A DNA stretch of 64,000 bases from Branchiostoma floridae. Taxonomy: Eukaryota > Chordata > Leptocardii > Amphioxiformes > Branchiostomatidae. This document shows positions 1 to 11,905 of the stretch, piece by piece. The DNA is taken from NCBI RefSeq assembly GCF_000003815.2, contig NC_049987.1:2262651-2326650 (forward strand), read 5' to 3'. The notes below the pieces were generated by a model, which did not search any database, had not been told where the DNA came from, and saw only the letters and a program-made list of their open reading frames with translations. Within the stretch, counting starts at the first letter, position 1. Each line of letters starts with the position of its first letter. The position numbers and the translations under genes are program-made.

Positions 1-146
1 ACGTATCACTTAGGTTTGAGTAGCAACACTCTTTTCCCGGCCGAAGGGAATTTGTCATTATTCAACGCCTAGGAAGTGGTGAATCAGTGATATATGTATC
101 ACAAAAGAATGCGGCGCTTAAACGGGTCAGCTTGTGTAGGCTATAT

Positions 147-336
147 GATAATATCATTGATGCCCCGCCCTATCCGCGGTGTATATGGTGAGATAATCCC
201 TGGTCAGGTGCGATAACCACCTCATAAACCACCTCGTTCGCTACGCTCACTCGGTGGTTTATTCGGTGGTTATCGCACCTGACCAGGGATTATCTCACCA
301 TATACACCTCGGGCCGGGGCATTAACCCTTTATTAT
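147..336. mobile_element. Foldback MITE, copy 1
   Basis: Two arms of about 70 bases are near-perfect reverse complements around a short loop near 235-250. Each arm carries a gtgtatatggtgagataatc stretch followed by a ggtcaggtgcgataaccacc stretch. The outer ends read roughly ataatatcattgatgcccc and, reversed, ataataaagggttaatgcc. No ORF lies inside. A diverged relative sits at 58620-58776. This is seen directly; assignment to a transposon superfamily is not possible from two copies. Confidence 0.8.
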
Positions 337-774
337 ACCCAAATGTGACAATGAAGAGAAAAGTAGAAAGGGAGCCCTATAATGTGATAGCAATCTAAAA
401 GGCATACTCAAACATTCCTCGTTTGTTAATGTCACTATCTTTCACAGCAGGGTTTGAAACATTTCTAGGTCACATAGTGCATAAATGTGTTCCCGATGCC
501 AGGGTGTGATAAAAGTGCTCTCACGGATCTTTCTATACAAACTGCGCCGAGCTGTTTGGGCCAAACGGCTCACACGGGAAAAGGACAGGCAGCAATGCAG
601 AGTTGTGTTGACTTTGTGTTCGATGAAATCTATGGCTAGATTTTTAACCAAAAGGTATATCCCACACTATGATGGTAACATCGTCTCTGTAAGTTTGACA
701 TGTATCTAGCTAAAGATAAGACAGTGGACATGAGCTTTGCAGTTGTGGATGCAGAGCACTTATGTATGAAATGG
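337..774. other. Spacer, no gene recognised
   Basis: Short ORFs on both strands (near 442-709) overlap each other, have no family resemblance and no splice context. I see nothing else here. Confidence 0.5.
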
Positions 775-1165
775 CTCGGATATACCGCACTCCTCTAGAG
801 CAAAGAGTCTGCCAATTCTGTACTTCAAACAACGGTAGAAGATGCCAAACATACACACACAAATGTATGCCAACGATGGAAATACTCTATTTCATTACAT
901 AGAAAGTAGATTCCCTCATTTTAGACACATGAGTAGCACTGACAAGTTTATATTCCTCGTGCGTTTCGATTAACCAACCATAGCTAAACCCATACAGTCC
1001 TACATTTCCACCCTTAGCAAGAAGAGAAAAGAAGCCGAACTTTTGTGTTAGACTAGATTTGTGATACTTTTATATGTACATGTATATATCTTGACTTGTT
1101 GTGACCTGTACTTAGCTCGGTTGGGCAAAACTGTACAATAAAGGTCTTCTTTCATTCATTATACT
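775..1165 (+). mobile_element. LINE 3' end, degenerate
   Basis: The start reads as a remnant of the Cys-containing C-terminal segment of a non-LTR retrotransposon ORF2 (RTPLEQRVCQFC). After stops and frameshifts it runs into the tail gacctgtacttagc...ggcaaaactgtacaataaagg, ending in cattcatt. The same tail recurs at 14340-14512, 54980-55090 and, reversed, at 1812-1890, so these are copies of one LINE family. Confidence 0.7.
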
Positions 1166-1811
1166 GTAGAATTTAGCCCTGTTGGTCGGCAACAGTCCAG
1201 ATATTGAGCTATCGTCAACGCGATCAAGAGCCCATTAGTAAAACAGACCCTCTCCTTGGACTCAACTTAATGTTACCTCGAGCTCAGGGGAGTCCAGCGC
1301 AATCCTACAGCAGGTCTTATCCAGGCGCCAGACACGGTGATGGTATTCCCCGGGTACAGTCTGCTGGGTGTGCTACATCTACAGTATTGATCTTCTAAAG
1401 TAAGCAGTGTGCCTGGGAGTTCAAGCCGTCTTTTAGAACTCAGATTAGACATCTTTGCTTACTAAAATGTTTTATCACTTAGAAGAAAAAAAGGATATCG
1501 TATGGAAAAAGTGCTAAACATTTATATAGTATTAAAGTAGACATGTGCCAATGGCAATTTGGAAAAAAATTAAGACAAGACATAGATGATGCAAAACTAT
1601 TTTCCATTGCATATCAATTCATAATTCATGATTCACAATCAACGTGTTATTTATATACGAAATGCACTTTTCTTGCAATCATTATGTGCAGTGAATCTGG
1701 ATGCACAGTTTTCTTACCTAAAAGCTTGAGGACGCTAGATCGAGAGTTTATGCGTTCTAATCCTGGCTAGAAGTCGTTGTGTTCTGGGGGAAGACACTTA
1801 ACACGTCTTTC
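1166..1811. other. Spacer, no gene recognised
   Basis: The ORFs at 1204-1398 and 1543-1770 show no recognisable motif or splice context. I see no repeat structure either. Confidence 0.4.
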
Positions 1812-1890
1812 TTTAATGAATAAATGAATAAAGATGAATAAAGACCTTAATTGCACATTTTTGCCCCAATGGGCCAAGTACAGGCCACAT
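1812..1890 (-). mobile_element. LINE 3' tail, reverse orientation
   Basis: Read on the minus strand, this is the tail ggcctgtacttggcccattggggcaaaaatg followed by imperfect (ATTC)n. It is the same tail as at 775-1165 and 54980-55090. Only the terminal 80 bases remain. It lies 40 bases from a long TA microsatellite. Confidence 0.75.
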
Positions 1891-1931
1891 GGTAACAATC
1901 ATATATATGTAACATTAACAAAGAAAACAAT

Positions 1932-2164
<233 letters not shown>

Positions 2165-3190
2165 CTGTGTCTAACAATGTGTCTCTATCTCTATCACAAC
2201 ATAAAAAATAGATATCTTATCTGAGAGTGTGTATATGCGTCTCTCTTTCAAAAACTGTGTGTGACTATCTATCTCTATACGCTTGTGAAAGATCTTGTAT
2301 CTGTTTTCACGCGAGAGCTCCTTTACTCACAGGTGCGTAATAGTCTATATCTGCCCCTAGGGGTGTGACTTATCGCCTCTTTAGTGTTCCTCTATATACG
2401 TGTAGATCATAGCTGNNNNNNNNNNNNNNNNNNNNNNNNNNNNNNNNNNNNNNNNNNNNNNNNNNNNNNNNNNNNNNNNNNNNNNNNNNNNNNNNNNNNN
2501 NNNNNNNNNNNNNNNAGTTTTCATCATTATGTACATAAAAACACTAGCTTTATTGCAGTGGCATGCACTATGTACCAAAGTTCTTTATTTTTAATATCTC
2601 ATAGAAAAAAATTAATATCAGGGGCATCAAAATCCGATGACGTCATCCATATGGCCCCAATTATCAAATTTAGAATTCCTATATGTCCATATATCAATAT
2701 TCTTACTTCATACATTGATGCGAAAGCGGGTCATTAACCATTGGCATTATTGACATTAATGGTCAAAACATTAATTTAGCCAGGTGAAATACCTCAAAAC
2801 ATGTTCTTCTAGTTTTTTTTCTCACTTTTTACGGTATGTGTCGTGTCCTTTATCTCCATTTCTTGTCCATTCTATTTGTATCTTTTGTTCGTTTTACAGG
2901 TAAACCGCACTATGGCGTAACACATCAGGTTTGTATTTAACAGTACAAGCTGCATACCCGGGAAGTATTCATTTGAGCCACTCACACAAGGAAGAACCCT
3001 AAGGGCCTTCTCTTTTCAATAACTTCGATGGGTTGTTTGACGTGACTCTCTTCAAACACTGCACCTTCATTTAAGGTTGTTTTTTTTTTTACCGAAGAGC
3101 GGTTATGTAGACAAAAGTGCGATGACATAATTCAGGCGACATAACCACTTTAGAAATATTTTCTGCGGCCTAGATAATCAAAACAAGTAC
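2165..3190. other. Spacer with 100-base assembly gap
   Basis: Positions 2416-2515 are N, so the frames crossing them are not real. Exons 2-5 of the hydrolase copy that starts at 3693 would be expected to the left on the minus strand. I found none between 1 and 3190. Confidence 0.6.
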
Positions 3191-3693
3191 CTTGCCAGCT
3201 CCGCCCTATCTATGTCCATCCCAAACTGTAACAGATCGCTGGAAAACCTCTGCAGTCCGGTTCTGTGTGCAAGAACGTCGCGCAGAGTTGTCTTCTTCGT
3301 CAGAAATTCGTCTTGAAACCTGAAATCACGCCCCAGTATGTCCACTAACGGCGTGTCCCATGTGACGTCATCTCTCTCAGCGAGAACGCTGGCCAGAAGG
3401 GTTGCCGTGAAGGACTTGGAAATGGACCCGACGCCGAAGATAGTCTTGTTGTCTACCGGGAGACCCTGGTTCAAGTCCCGCTTGCCGTACCCCTTGGAAA
3501 AGACCACGTCTCCGTTTTTAACGACTGAAATGGCCAGGCCTACGATTGGTTTACTCTCACACGCCATGAGAGACTGTATGAAATTGCCCAAGTCATCGAG
3601 GTCTTGCTCTAACGCTGCTGTAATAACTGTTGGAGAGAGAACCGCCATAAGCGTGGAAGAGAAGACGAGGAAAAGCTGAAGGTTCGCCATCAT
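3191..3693 (-). CDS. Beta-lactamase-like serine hydrolase, exon 1 only (paralogue copy)
   Basis: This exon is the first coding exon of a secreted serine hydrolase of the class C beta-lactamase/penicillin-binding-protein fold. It opens with two adjacent ATGs (3693 and 3690) and a hydrophobic signal peptide (QLFLVFSSTLMAVLS). The active-site SxxK appears as SISK in GVGSISKSFTA, and the conserved HRTGL follows near the end. It ends at a consensus donor (GCAAG/GTACTT) in phase 2, exactly as exon 1 of the complete gene at 34912-42627, with most residues identical. No stop interrupts it. Exons 2 and 3 are absent, and exons 4-5 of the same family lie to the right on the opposite strand. The locus is therefore broken, rearranged or misassembled. 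Confidence 0.8.
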
Positions 3694-3900
3694 TTCTACA
3701 GTGCCACGACAACTGTACACTGTGTGACAACTCCTCACAACTGGGAGAGAATGTCCAGCTCAGTTCCCACTCCCCCAAACATGTAAATGTAAGTCTATCT
3801 GCAAAAATAACACGTCATTCTGGAAACAAGAACATTGTGTAACAGCTCTATTGTGATGATAGTGGATGCCGAAAGATAGCAATGTGTAACCCACCTAACT
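3694..3900 (-). promoter_or_regulatory. Upstream flank shared with the complete hydrolase gene
   Basis: About 200 bases upstream of the ATG match the flank of the complete gene (42628-42850). Shared stretches include tgtgtgacaactcct, agttcccactccc, aaataacacgtcattct and aaagatagcaatgtgtaaccca. The similarity shows the promoter region was duplicated together with exon 1. No clear TATA box is seen. Promoter function is inferred from position. Confidence 0.5.
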
Positions 3901-3966
3901 TCTGGAGATTACCTGAAAGCCGTAAAAAATGTCAGGTAATCTCCAGACTGAGAGAGGCGTGCTTAA

Positions 3967-4400
3967 CCCTCAAACACCCGAGTGGGGTCCATTTGTACCC
4001 CAGGCGTACATTTTGAAGTGCCATTTGAACATTTTTGATCAGAAGAAAAAATCCTTCCGTGACTTTGTCAGTCAATATGTCTTATACCTTCTCCTAAGTT
4101 TTCGGAAAGATTGGTAGAATAATGTGGAAATTATAAAGAAAGTTTGTGTTCAGTTCCTCTGGGGTCCAAACGGACCCCAGCAAAAATGTGCAGTTTTTAA
4201 AACAAACTTTGGAGGCTAACTCCTTAACCACTTACTGTATGACTACCAAACTTTTAGACAATAATAATAATGTAAACTTAAATCATCACAAAAATTTCTG
4301 TGTCATCAACATGTAATGTGACGACATTATGACGTAATTTGCCTAATCAGGGTGACCATGTTGGATTTTGACCAATGACGTCATGAAATTAGCATAAATT
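3967..4400. mobile_element. piggyBac-like MITE, one end only
   Basis: TTAA at 3963-3966 is followed by ccctcaaacacccgagtggg and further in by ggggtccaaacggacccc. This resembles the end of the complete element at 5337-6303, including an ATGACGTCAT-like region. No right terminus with a second TTAA was found, so the right limit is approximate. Confidence 0.5.
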
Positions 4401-4480
4401 ATAAATTTTAAGTAATGAAAATTACATTGAATTTCATAGAATTTAATTGTTGTCAGAAAACAGCAAATGTCTTGGGAATT

Positions 4481-4800
4481 CATCCACAGAATCTCGAGTT
4501 ATGCCGACCACAAACAAACATCTGCTGCAGAACAGTTGGAAGCCGCTAGGATGCCCATTCTAAAATTTGACCTACGTCTTAAAAACACCTACCCAACAGC
4601 ATAAACATCCATTCACAGATTTTCGAGTTAGTGTGGACTACAAACACACATCCGTTGCAGAATAGCTAGAAGCCACCAGAAGCACATTTTCAAACTTGAC
4701 CTACGTGTTATCAACAACTACCCACCTACACCTACAAAATGTATCTCGAACATCCATTCACAGCTTCTCGAGTTATACACTTCACAAGAACCACACATGC
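4481..4800. repeat. Tandem repeat, about 125-145 bp, 2.4 copies
   Basis: Units begin at 4481, 4606 and 4751 with catccattcacag followed by ttctcgagtta. Each of the first two contains a gcagaa...ttgacctacgt stretch. The third is truncated about 100 bases before the hydrolase exon at 4900. Confidence 0.75.
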
Positions 4801-4899
4801 TTTGAAATCCGCTTCACCATGGCGGAACGGAAAACACAACCCTCTGGCGTAGGTTATATTAACAACGTTTCTAATTTTGTTAATCTTTCGGTATTCCAG

Positions 4900-7140
4900 G
4901 CTACCGGCGACTGTTTCGTAGCGGTGTTTACACGGGGTTTTCTTCGCTGATGTCGATGTTTCCGGACGCATCAGGGGGTGTGTTCACCAGTTTGAATGGC
5001 CCGGCTGTTCCAAGTCACGTTTACATTGACGTCCACAGCATCCTACACTATCGTGTTGCGGACATGTTGCTCGGTAAGTCCATCGACTAACTGAATATAT
5101 AATTTGATCTGATAAGATAAGTCGTGGCTACGCGACACAAGCAAAAGAAGTAAAGAAAAACAGGAACAAAAATATCAGCGGAATGTATGAAAACGTCAAA
5201 AGATTATCATAACACAGTATTTTGGTCTTATTCATTCCAAATTGTAAACATATTTTTCCAAATATTCGTCTATCCAATCTAAACGGTACATTTATAGCAA
5301 ATTGTCTTATTTCTTTTGAATGTACTGATTCATTAACCCTCAAACCACCGTACCTTTTTTTGTGAGTCAGACGTAGATTACCGTATTGGGTCAAAACTGA
5401 CCCCATAACGTTTTGTACAAATACAGTTTTTTGGGTGACTCTTTATGTGATTTGTATATATGTATAGTTTCATTAATCTATGTGGAACAGTTTGACATGA
5501 TTAGGTGAGAATAATTATTACTCATTATCATAATTTATGCAAAAGATCATGGGGACCACATTTTGCACTGACGCTATTCAGACCGGGTAAGTTTTTTTTT
5601 TTGCCTGCACCAACTTCAAAGTCACATAGCCCCTGAATAGCTTATGCTATGGCCACCAAACTTGTTCCCTTTTGAGAAAATGTTGATAGCAATTGAAGTG
5701 AATAAAAAAAGTTCATCATTTTTCATGTTGCCATGGCAACGGAATTCTGACAGGCATATTTATTACTCAATTTTCTAATTTTGGCTTAAACATTCAAGTT
5801 TTAAGGTTTTCTTGGCAAAACACACTTGCTCATGACATCTTATAAAATTCAACGTAAATTTCATGATTCAATATTCATAATTTATGCTAATTTTATAACG
5901 TCATCAGTCAAAATCAAAGATGGCGGCCAATTTAAGCAAAATGACGTCATAGTGTCGTCATATAACATGATAAGGACACAAAAGTTGTTACGATAATTTC
6001 GTTGCACATGTGCATCATTCTCTGAAAATTTCGTGATCATAACGATAAGTAGTTTAGGTGTGGGTTTCAAAAGTTTGTTTAAAAAAATGCTGGGGTCAGT
6101 TTTGACTCCACTGGACCATACATAAACATTCTATGATAACTTAATCAACAATGATCCAATCTCGGTAAAAACGTATGAGAAGTTATAAGACATATGTACA
6201 AACAAACTTGTGGGAGGAAATTTGTTTTCAACCAGAAATGTCATGATGGCACATTTTGATATACGTCTGGGGTCAATTTTGACCCCATACGGTGGTCTGA
6301 GGGTTAACGCAATGAAGATTGTTATAAAAGCTTAAAGGGGAAATAATTTTCAAGGTTCATTTCATCGATCAGGATTGAAAGATTTTTTTCCGATTGATGG
6401 TATCTCAATTTTACTTGATTATTGTTTAGATTTACATCCACTCATGGTCTTATTTCCTGGTTCGACATAAGACAAAAATACTTGGGCATAAATGTAGATG
6501 TATATAGAAATGCATTAAAGAATACGTTACCTTTGATATCATATTGATGCCACTTCCAGCAAAGAAATAGACATTAAACACGGACACCAACAGCAACATC
6601 GTTATTTGTGCATCTGCAGATTTGGAGCCATGGCTGAACACTACGACCGCCTGCAGTTTCCCGCAACCCTGGGCCACATATGACGTCAACATGACCATGC
6701 CTCCCGCACCTTCTCGCGACTTCCCGCGAGACAAACGAGACTACGAGGGAACGTTCGGTAACCCCTTATTCGGTAACCTTACCATTCGGCTCAACTCAAC
6801 GGATGGTACCCTACGCTTTAAAGTTGGTCTGGTTGGCCACGGGATCCTTCTTCCAATAAGCCCTGGTAACCGCGTACTCCTCAACGGGCCCCCTAGTCAA
6901 TCTGCGCCAGTAGTTGCTAATTTTGAGGAAACGCAAGGGGACGCTATCAACCGCCTGGTGATACCAGTCGCCTCTCCAGAGCCACCAGTGGTGTTTGTTA
7001 GAGGCCTGAAGCTTACGGATGTAGACGAGCTACCAACAGAGGAGGGATGTGCTGTCTCTGGTGCTGAAGCTACTGTCTATAAGATGTGGTCCTATTGCTT
7101 TCAGCTTGGGGTAGCCATTCTAGTTTTCACTTTCATATAG
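4900..7140 (+). pseudogene. Beta-lactamase-like hydrolase, exons 4-5 only (paralogue copy)
   Basis: Two exons, 4900-5073 and 6620-7140, match exons 4 and 5 of the complete gene at 34912-42627. Exon 4 has the same length (174 bases), acceptor phase and donor (CTCG/GTAAGT), and encodes GFSSLMSMFPDASGGVFTSL. Exon 5 encodes PWLNTTTACSFPQPW, FPRDKRDYEGTFGNPLFGNL and a hydrophobic C-terminus, and is open to TAG at 7138-7140. Exons 1-3 do not precede it on this strand, since exon 1 of this family lies inverted at 3191-3693. The intron holds a piggyBac-like MITE (5337-6303). The last codons differ from the complete gene exactly where LINE sequence begins. I call it a gene fragment. An assembly inversion that hides an intact gene remains possible. 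Confidence 0.75.
5337..6303. mobile_element. piggyBac-like MITE, complete
   Basis: The element is flanked by TTAA (5333-5336 and 6304-6307). Terminal inverted repeats read ccctcaaaccaccgta and tacggtggtctgaggg, with subterminal gtcaaaactgacccc and gtcaattttgacccc. The 967-bp body has no transposase. An internal ttgccatggcaacgg is shared with the elements at 27542-28452 and 43552-43960. TTAA duplication is diagnostic of piggyBac-type insertion. Confidence 0.88.
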
Positions 7141-8440
7141 TTACACATCTGGAGACTTTAGATCTCCTCTCTAACTCTCAGTATGGTTTTCGACCAGGTA
7201 GATCAACGTCTGACCTTGTCACTGTCATTTCAGAGAAAGGTAACAGAGCTCTATCTAAATGCCAGCGGAGAGGCTCGGCTCGTTGCTCTTGACATATCCA
7301 AGGCCTTCGATAAAGTATGGCACGCTGGACTCAGAAAACTAGTTGCCTGCGGTATATCAGGCGCCCTATGGCCAACATACTCTCATTTTTCCTCTCTGAC
7401 AGAAAGCTAAAACTTGTCCTCGATGGTCAGTCATCTTCATCCTATTCAATCAACGCCGGGGACCTCAGGGCTCAGTTCTTGCACCAACGCTCTTTCTCAT
7501 ATTCATAAATGACTTGCCTGGCCATATTTTCTGTGAACTTGCTATCTACGCCGATGACTCCACCCTTTATTCTTGTTCCAATGGTCCATCATCCAATTTA
7601 GAAATGGTAGCTAGTTTAGAAAGTGATATTCGCTCGGTTGTGGAATGGGGGGATAAATGACTAGTTACATTTAAATCTTTAAAGACCAATCCCCTTTCCG
7701 TTAATAGATACCGGGAACCTTTCCTCCCTCCCATATCTATGAATGGAGATGTGCTACAAGATAGTGACGTCTTTCGCCTGCTCGGTCTTACCCTCTCCAA
7801 AAACTTCTCCTGGAGAAGTTAGTATGTACATAGAATCCATATTGCCAAATCTGCAGCTATGAAAGTCGGTTCACTTCTCCGAGCCAGGAATTATCTCACT
7901 CCAGACATAATACTCTATCTGTACAAATCCACTATCATCCCCTGTATGGAATACTACTGTCATTCCTGGGCAGCCGCCCGAAGGACTATCTGCAACTTCC
8001 ACACCACATTCAAGAATTTTTATGGCCATTGGCAATAAGTTTATATATAATAGCATCTAAGCTTGCCCCTCTCTCCCACTGGCGAAACGTTGCATCCCTG
8101 TCCCTTTTTTACCGGTACTTCCATGGTTGTTGCTCCAATGATCTCATACTACTTGTCCCTCCGATGAGATCCTTTCAGCGCAACACTAGGTTCACTTCAA
8201 ACTCACATCGCTATACTGTTCAATTGCCGGTTTGCAAGTCCTTCTACAGCAACAGTTTCTTTCCCCGGACAGCTAAGTTATGGAACTCTCTTGACGACAA
8301 CTGTTTCCCTCCTGTCTACAACTTATCAGCCTTCAAAACAAATATCCACCGCTATCTCCGTGCACAGTTATTTCCAACTTCTTAGTCCATTGCCTTGAAG
8401 TGGTCTCTTGACCTTGCTTTGAACAATCTCGTTAAAAAAA
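7134..8440 (+). mobile_element. LINE reverse transcriptase fragment, 5'-truncated
   Basis: The fragment enters within the reverse transcriptase domain (QYGFRPGRSTSD), continues with LVALDISKAFDKVWH, and carries the catalytic YADD in IYADDSTLYS near 7545-7570. It ends with a C-terminal segment (FFPRTAKLWNSL, near 8256-8310) and a short A tract near 8434. Frameshifts and stops break the frame several times, for example near 7470 and 7658. The 5' truncation is typical of target-primed insertion. The motif set fits a CR1/Jockey-type element. It begins against the stop codon of the hydrolase exon at 6620-7140. Confidence 0.88.
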
Positions 8441-10031
8441 AAAGCTACGTAACTTTGGAAACAAAATAAAGACAGAAGGTTATAATACAAATTCATCTAA
8501 TATGTTATCATATTTAAACTATTCATTTTTGGATAGTCTGAGAAAACAAGTATCTTTCTCATATAACTAATTCTGAATATTGTTGTCAGAATTATGTCCT
8601 TCATGTCGTCTTTACCAGGAATGACAGATCCTGTTTTCATTTATATTCAGATAGTTGGTCATTATAACACAAAGCAGTGAAGTTACAAAGGCAGAGGTCT
8701 AACCTCTGATTGGAGAATAGCTAATTAGCCCCCATAAGACTATTGTGTTTCATGTTACAAGTGACCGACTCTAGCAAAAAAAACATTCTGAACCCAGCCA
8801 TTTTGGGGTCAAATTCTAGCTCTGGCAATTAAGGCCAAGGGACTAAAAGTTTCTATCCGACATAAGAGTAATCAAGGACTTTATTCATCGGAATCGTTAG
8901 CTTGGACTGAAGAAATTAAAAACCAACTTCCCGAATTTTACACTTTGTTAATGGACTTTAAACGTTGTATGTGAAGTAAACATTGGTATGTAGTTTTGGC
9001 GACGCCCCAGGGGCTAGCCTAATAGTATAGTGTGCAACCGTTTGCAAAGAATTCCAAAAACTGTACAGGTATGTATGGAATTTATTTTCCGCGCGTGCGT
9101 AGTAGGATCACCTGTGTATTCTATGGGGAATTTCTTTGGAAGCAGGTTTTACGTGATGTATTGATTTGGAGCAAAAAAGCCTTTGCTGCTAAGTATCTAA
9201 TTTTAAAGATACATGCATTTCGGTTAAATTGCTTCTTTCAGTACAGGAAACACTATCATAATCTATATTTAAACTAGAGTTCGGGGACCTCATACCTCCA
9301 TGAAATATTTATTGCTTTTTTGTGGATGGTATGTATGTTTATAGTCGGTTGTATTTGAGAGTAATGGTTATAAATGTTATGGGAAAGTAGTGGTGTATTT
9401 ATTTAATGACACAGAGGATGTCCATCTGATTAGTAATTATTAAAATGTGACACTTAATTGTGTAATGTGCGTTTAAGAGGTCGACGGCATATGGTAGCGT
9501 GGTGTTCCTTAAGCTTGATGTTTGGCATTTAAAGTGTCTAAGGTTGTCAGCATTATTGAGGTTCGACTATGTGCCTCAGAGCGGTGTGGTGGGAGGAAGT
9601 TGGGAAACTCAGAAAGACGAAGGGATGTGGCCAACTTTAGTCAGATGGTGATTTGATTTTCCACCAATATGTCATAACATCAGCTGTTCACACGGTACAA
9701 AAATGAGATGCACACTTTCCTCTGATAGCCCTACATCAACTGTAAGATGAATACTTGGCGCCAACCCCGTCTGCTAAAAAACAAGTACCATTGGCTACGA
9801 AAGAGACAACTAACAACTGTCCCTTATCGTAACGAAATCAGAACATCTGTATCACCCATAAAACTTCTGACACCCAACCCATCTAAGATGAGAGGACCTA
9901 ATGGCATTTTAATCACCATGTCACTCAAATCAGCAGTACAGTATGTGAGACATCCATACCTGTTAAGCATTACCGTTAAATGTACCTCAACTTCTTACAA
10001 TTATACTTACGCTTCACATCTCCATGATATC
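8441..10031. other. Spacer, no gene recognised
   Basis: The ORFs at 9032-9277 and 9747-10049 lack motifs and splice context. A cctccatga motif near 9295 resembles the ends of the repeat that follows at 10032. Confidence 0.4.
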
Positions 10032-10742
10032 CTAAACAGACATAAATAAAACTTTATCATATTAAAAAAACTCGGGGTTCCCCAAACAGCTGTCATACAA
10101 ATCACCTCACTATCTGCTTGGAGCTAAGCCCATTAACAAACACTTGAAGCACGATGCCTGTTCCAATATATCTCAAATATAGGGGTGATTTCTGATATTA
10201 TTACATCATTTATAATGACAGATACGGCGCCCAAAATCATATCGATTCGAGCTTTCATCACAGCCCACCAACACAACAAGTATGAAACCAATCCATCCAG
10301 CCGTTCTTGAATAATCTTGTACACAGACAGAGACACATAACAGAAAATATAACCTCCATGACATTTCATGGAGGTAACTACTGTGCCAACTGTTACAAAT
10401 ATTTCAAACAGTCCTAAGCAGACATAAATAAAACTACTGGGGGTTCCCCAAACAGCTGTCACCTCACTATCTGCTTGCAGCTAAGCCCATTAACAAACAC
10501 ATACAGCACGATGCCTGTACCAATATATCTCAAATATAGGGGTGATTTCTGATATTATTACATCGATTATAACGACAGATACCGCTCCCAAGATCTCATC
10601 GATTCGAGCTTTCAGCACACCCCACCAACACAACAAGTATGAAACCAATCCATCCAGCCGTTCTTGAGTAATCATCTACACATACAGAGACACATAACAG
10701 AAAATATAACCTCCATTCCATGACATTTCATGGAGGTAATTA
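10032..10742. repeat. Tandem duplication of a 330-350 bp repeat
   Basis: Copy A (about 10032-10382) and copy B (about 10416-10742) both run from cagacataaataaaact through ggttccccaaacagctgtca and aggggtgatttctgatatta to cctccatgacatttcatgga. The terminal palindrome cctccatg...catggagg also appears near 32125 (cctccatcttcatggagg), so this is probably a dispersed repeat that duplicated in tandem. Confidence 0.85.
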
Positions 10743-11905
10743 CGTTTTCTGTTAATGGCAAATGGGAATAAGGTGTTGACGTTACAGCTTTTGATCTTTT
10801 CGGTTGCTGATATGAATATACCATTGAACTAGGAAGACTATGTTATTAATGTTTGAAAATACGCTTTTCTCGTTTCACGTTTTTTGGGGTTTACTCACAA
10901 TAAACTTGTGCTTGGACAATCTGTTAAATCACAACAAGATGTTGTAAACACCAGGGTCCCGATGCATTACATTTTTACATGCACTGTATTTGTCGGGTGA
11001 TTTCGGTCGAAATCTTGCAATTGAAAGGGATAAAAAGCAGAAATAGAGATCATAATAATTTTTTTAGAACCGCAATCAGAAATACAACATTTTCTTAGGC
11101 CTAATTGATAAAACATTGGGGGCTGGTTGTGTATGATACCGGCCAATAATATAGAGGCATTCCGCGATTAAGAACTTACCCCAAACCATGCCAGTCGATA
11201 CCAGTTTGAAACAAAGTTACTTTGGGAAGAATTGTAGTATTGACCTACTTAAAAAAAGAACAACTGAGGTGATTAAAGAATATTTTATTTCAAAAATCAT
11301 CAATAAAGTCACCATAAGATCACACAGTAATAACCTGCCATTTCTGTAAGTTCTGAGTTAGGGAATAACCCCCACATATAAAATTCGTTGTGTACACTGT
11401 ATTAAAATAGACAATCAGTAACCGACAGGAAACGAGGAGATTCTCTATCTGAATAAAAAGATTTTATCTATGTACCTCAGATCTGTATATTGCATATCCT
11501 AACATTGAATATGTGACGCATGATTTCGGCATGATTGTAGCAAAGTCAAATTATTTGGACCCGAGGGATGTCTTGTAGCTATAGACGGTCTACACTACAT
11601 TCTATCACATGTGTTACTTTTGATTACTACTAATATTTTTTTTATCCATGACACGTGATTCGGTAGGTATTAACCACAATATGGCAATACACGGCAAATT
11701 CTAAAAAAATGCTTCTCGGTTAAAAACACACTTCCATTTGTCATCACAATACCATTAGAGATATTTGTGGCCTTGTAAAGCCTTAATGTAGGTGTATGGA
11801 TTGATAAAATTGGTTAGAAATTCAAAAGATATCCGACTTGCAACGGTACAGCGTAACTGAACATCTGGCTGACATCAGCAGGAAAGCAATTTTTCTCGTC
11901 AGCAT
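10743..11905. other. Spacer; 3' flank of DXO-like copy
   Basis: No gene is seen. The stretch about 11640-11830 resembles 25080-25260, sharing for instance gtgattc.g.aggtat and atttgtcatcacaat. Both lie just 3' of a DXO-like terminal exon, so the 3' flank was duplicated with the gene. Confidence 0.45.

Noticed and set aside
8029-8385. Plus-strand frame of 118 codons as an independent gene
   Set aside because: It is the C-terminal end of the LINE ORF2 at 7134-8440.
9747-10049. Plus-strand frame of 100 codons
   Set aside because: No motif recognised, and it runs into the tandem repeat at 10032.
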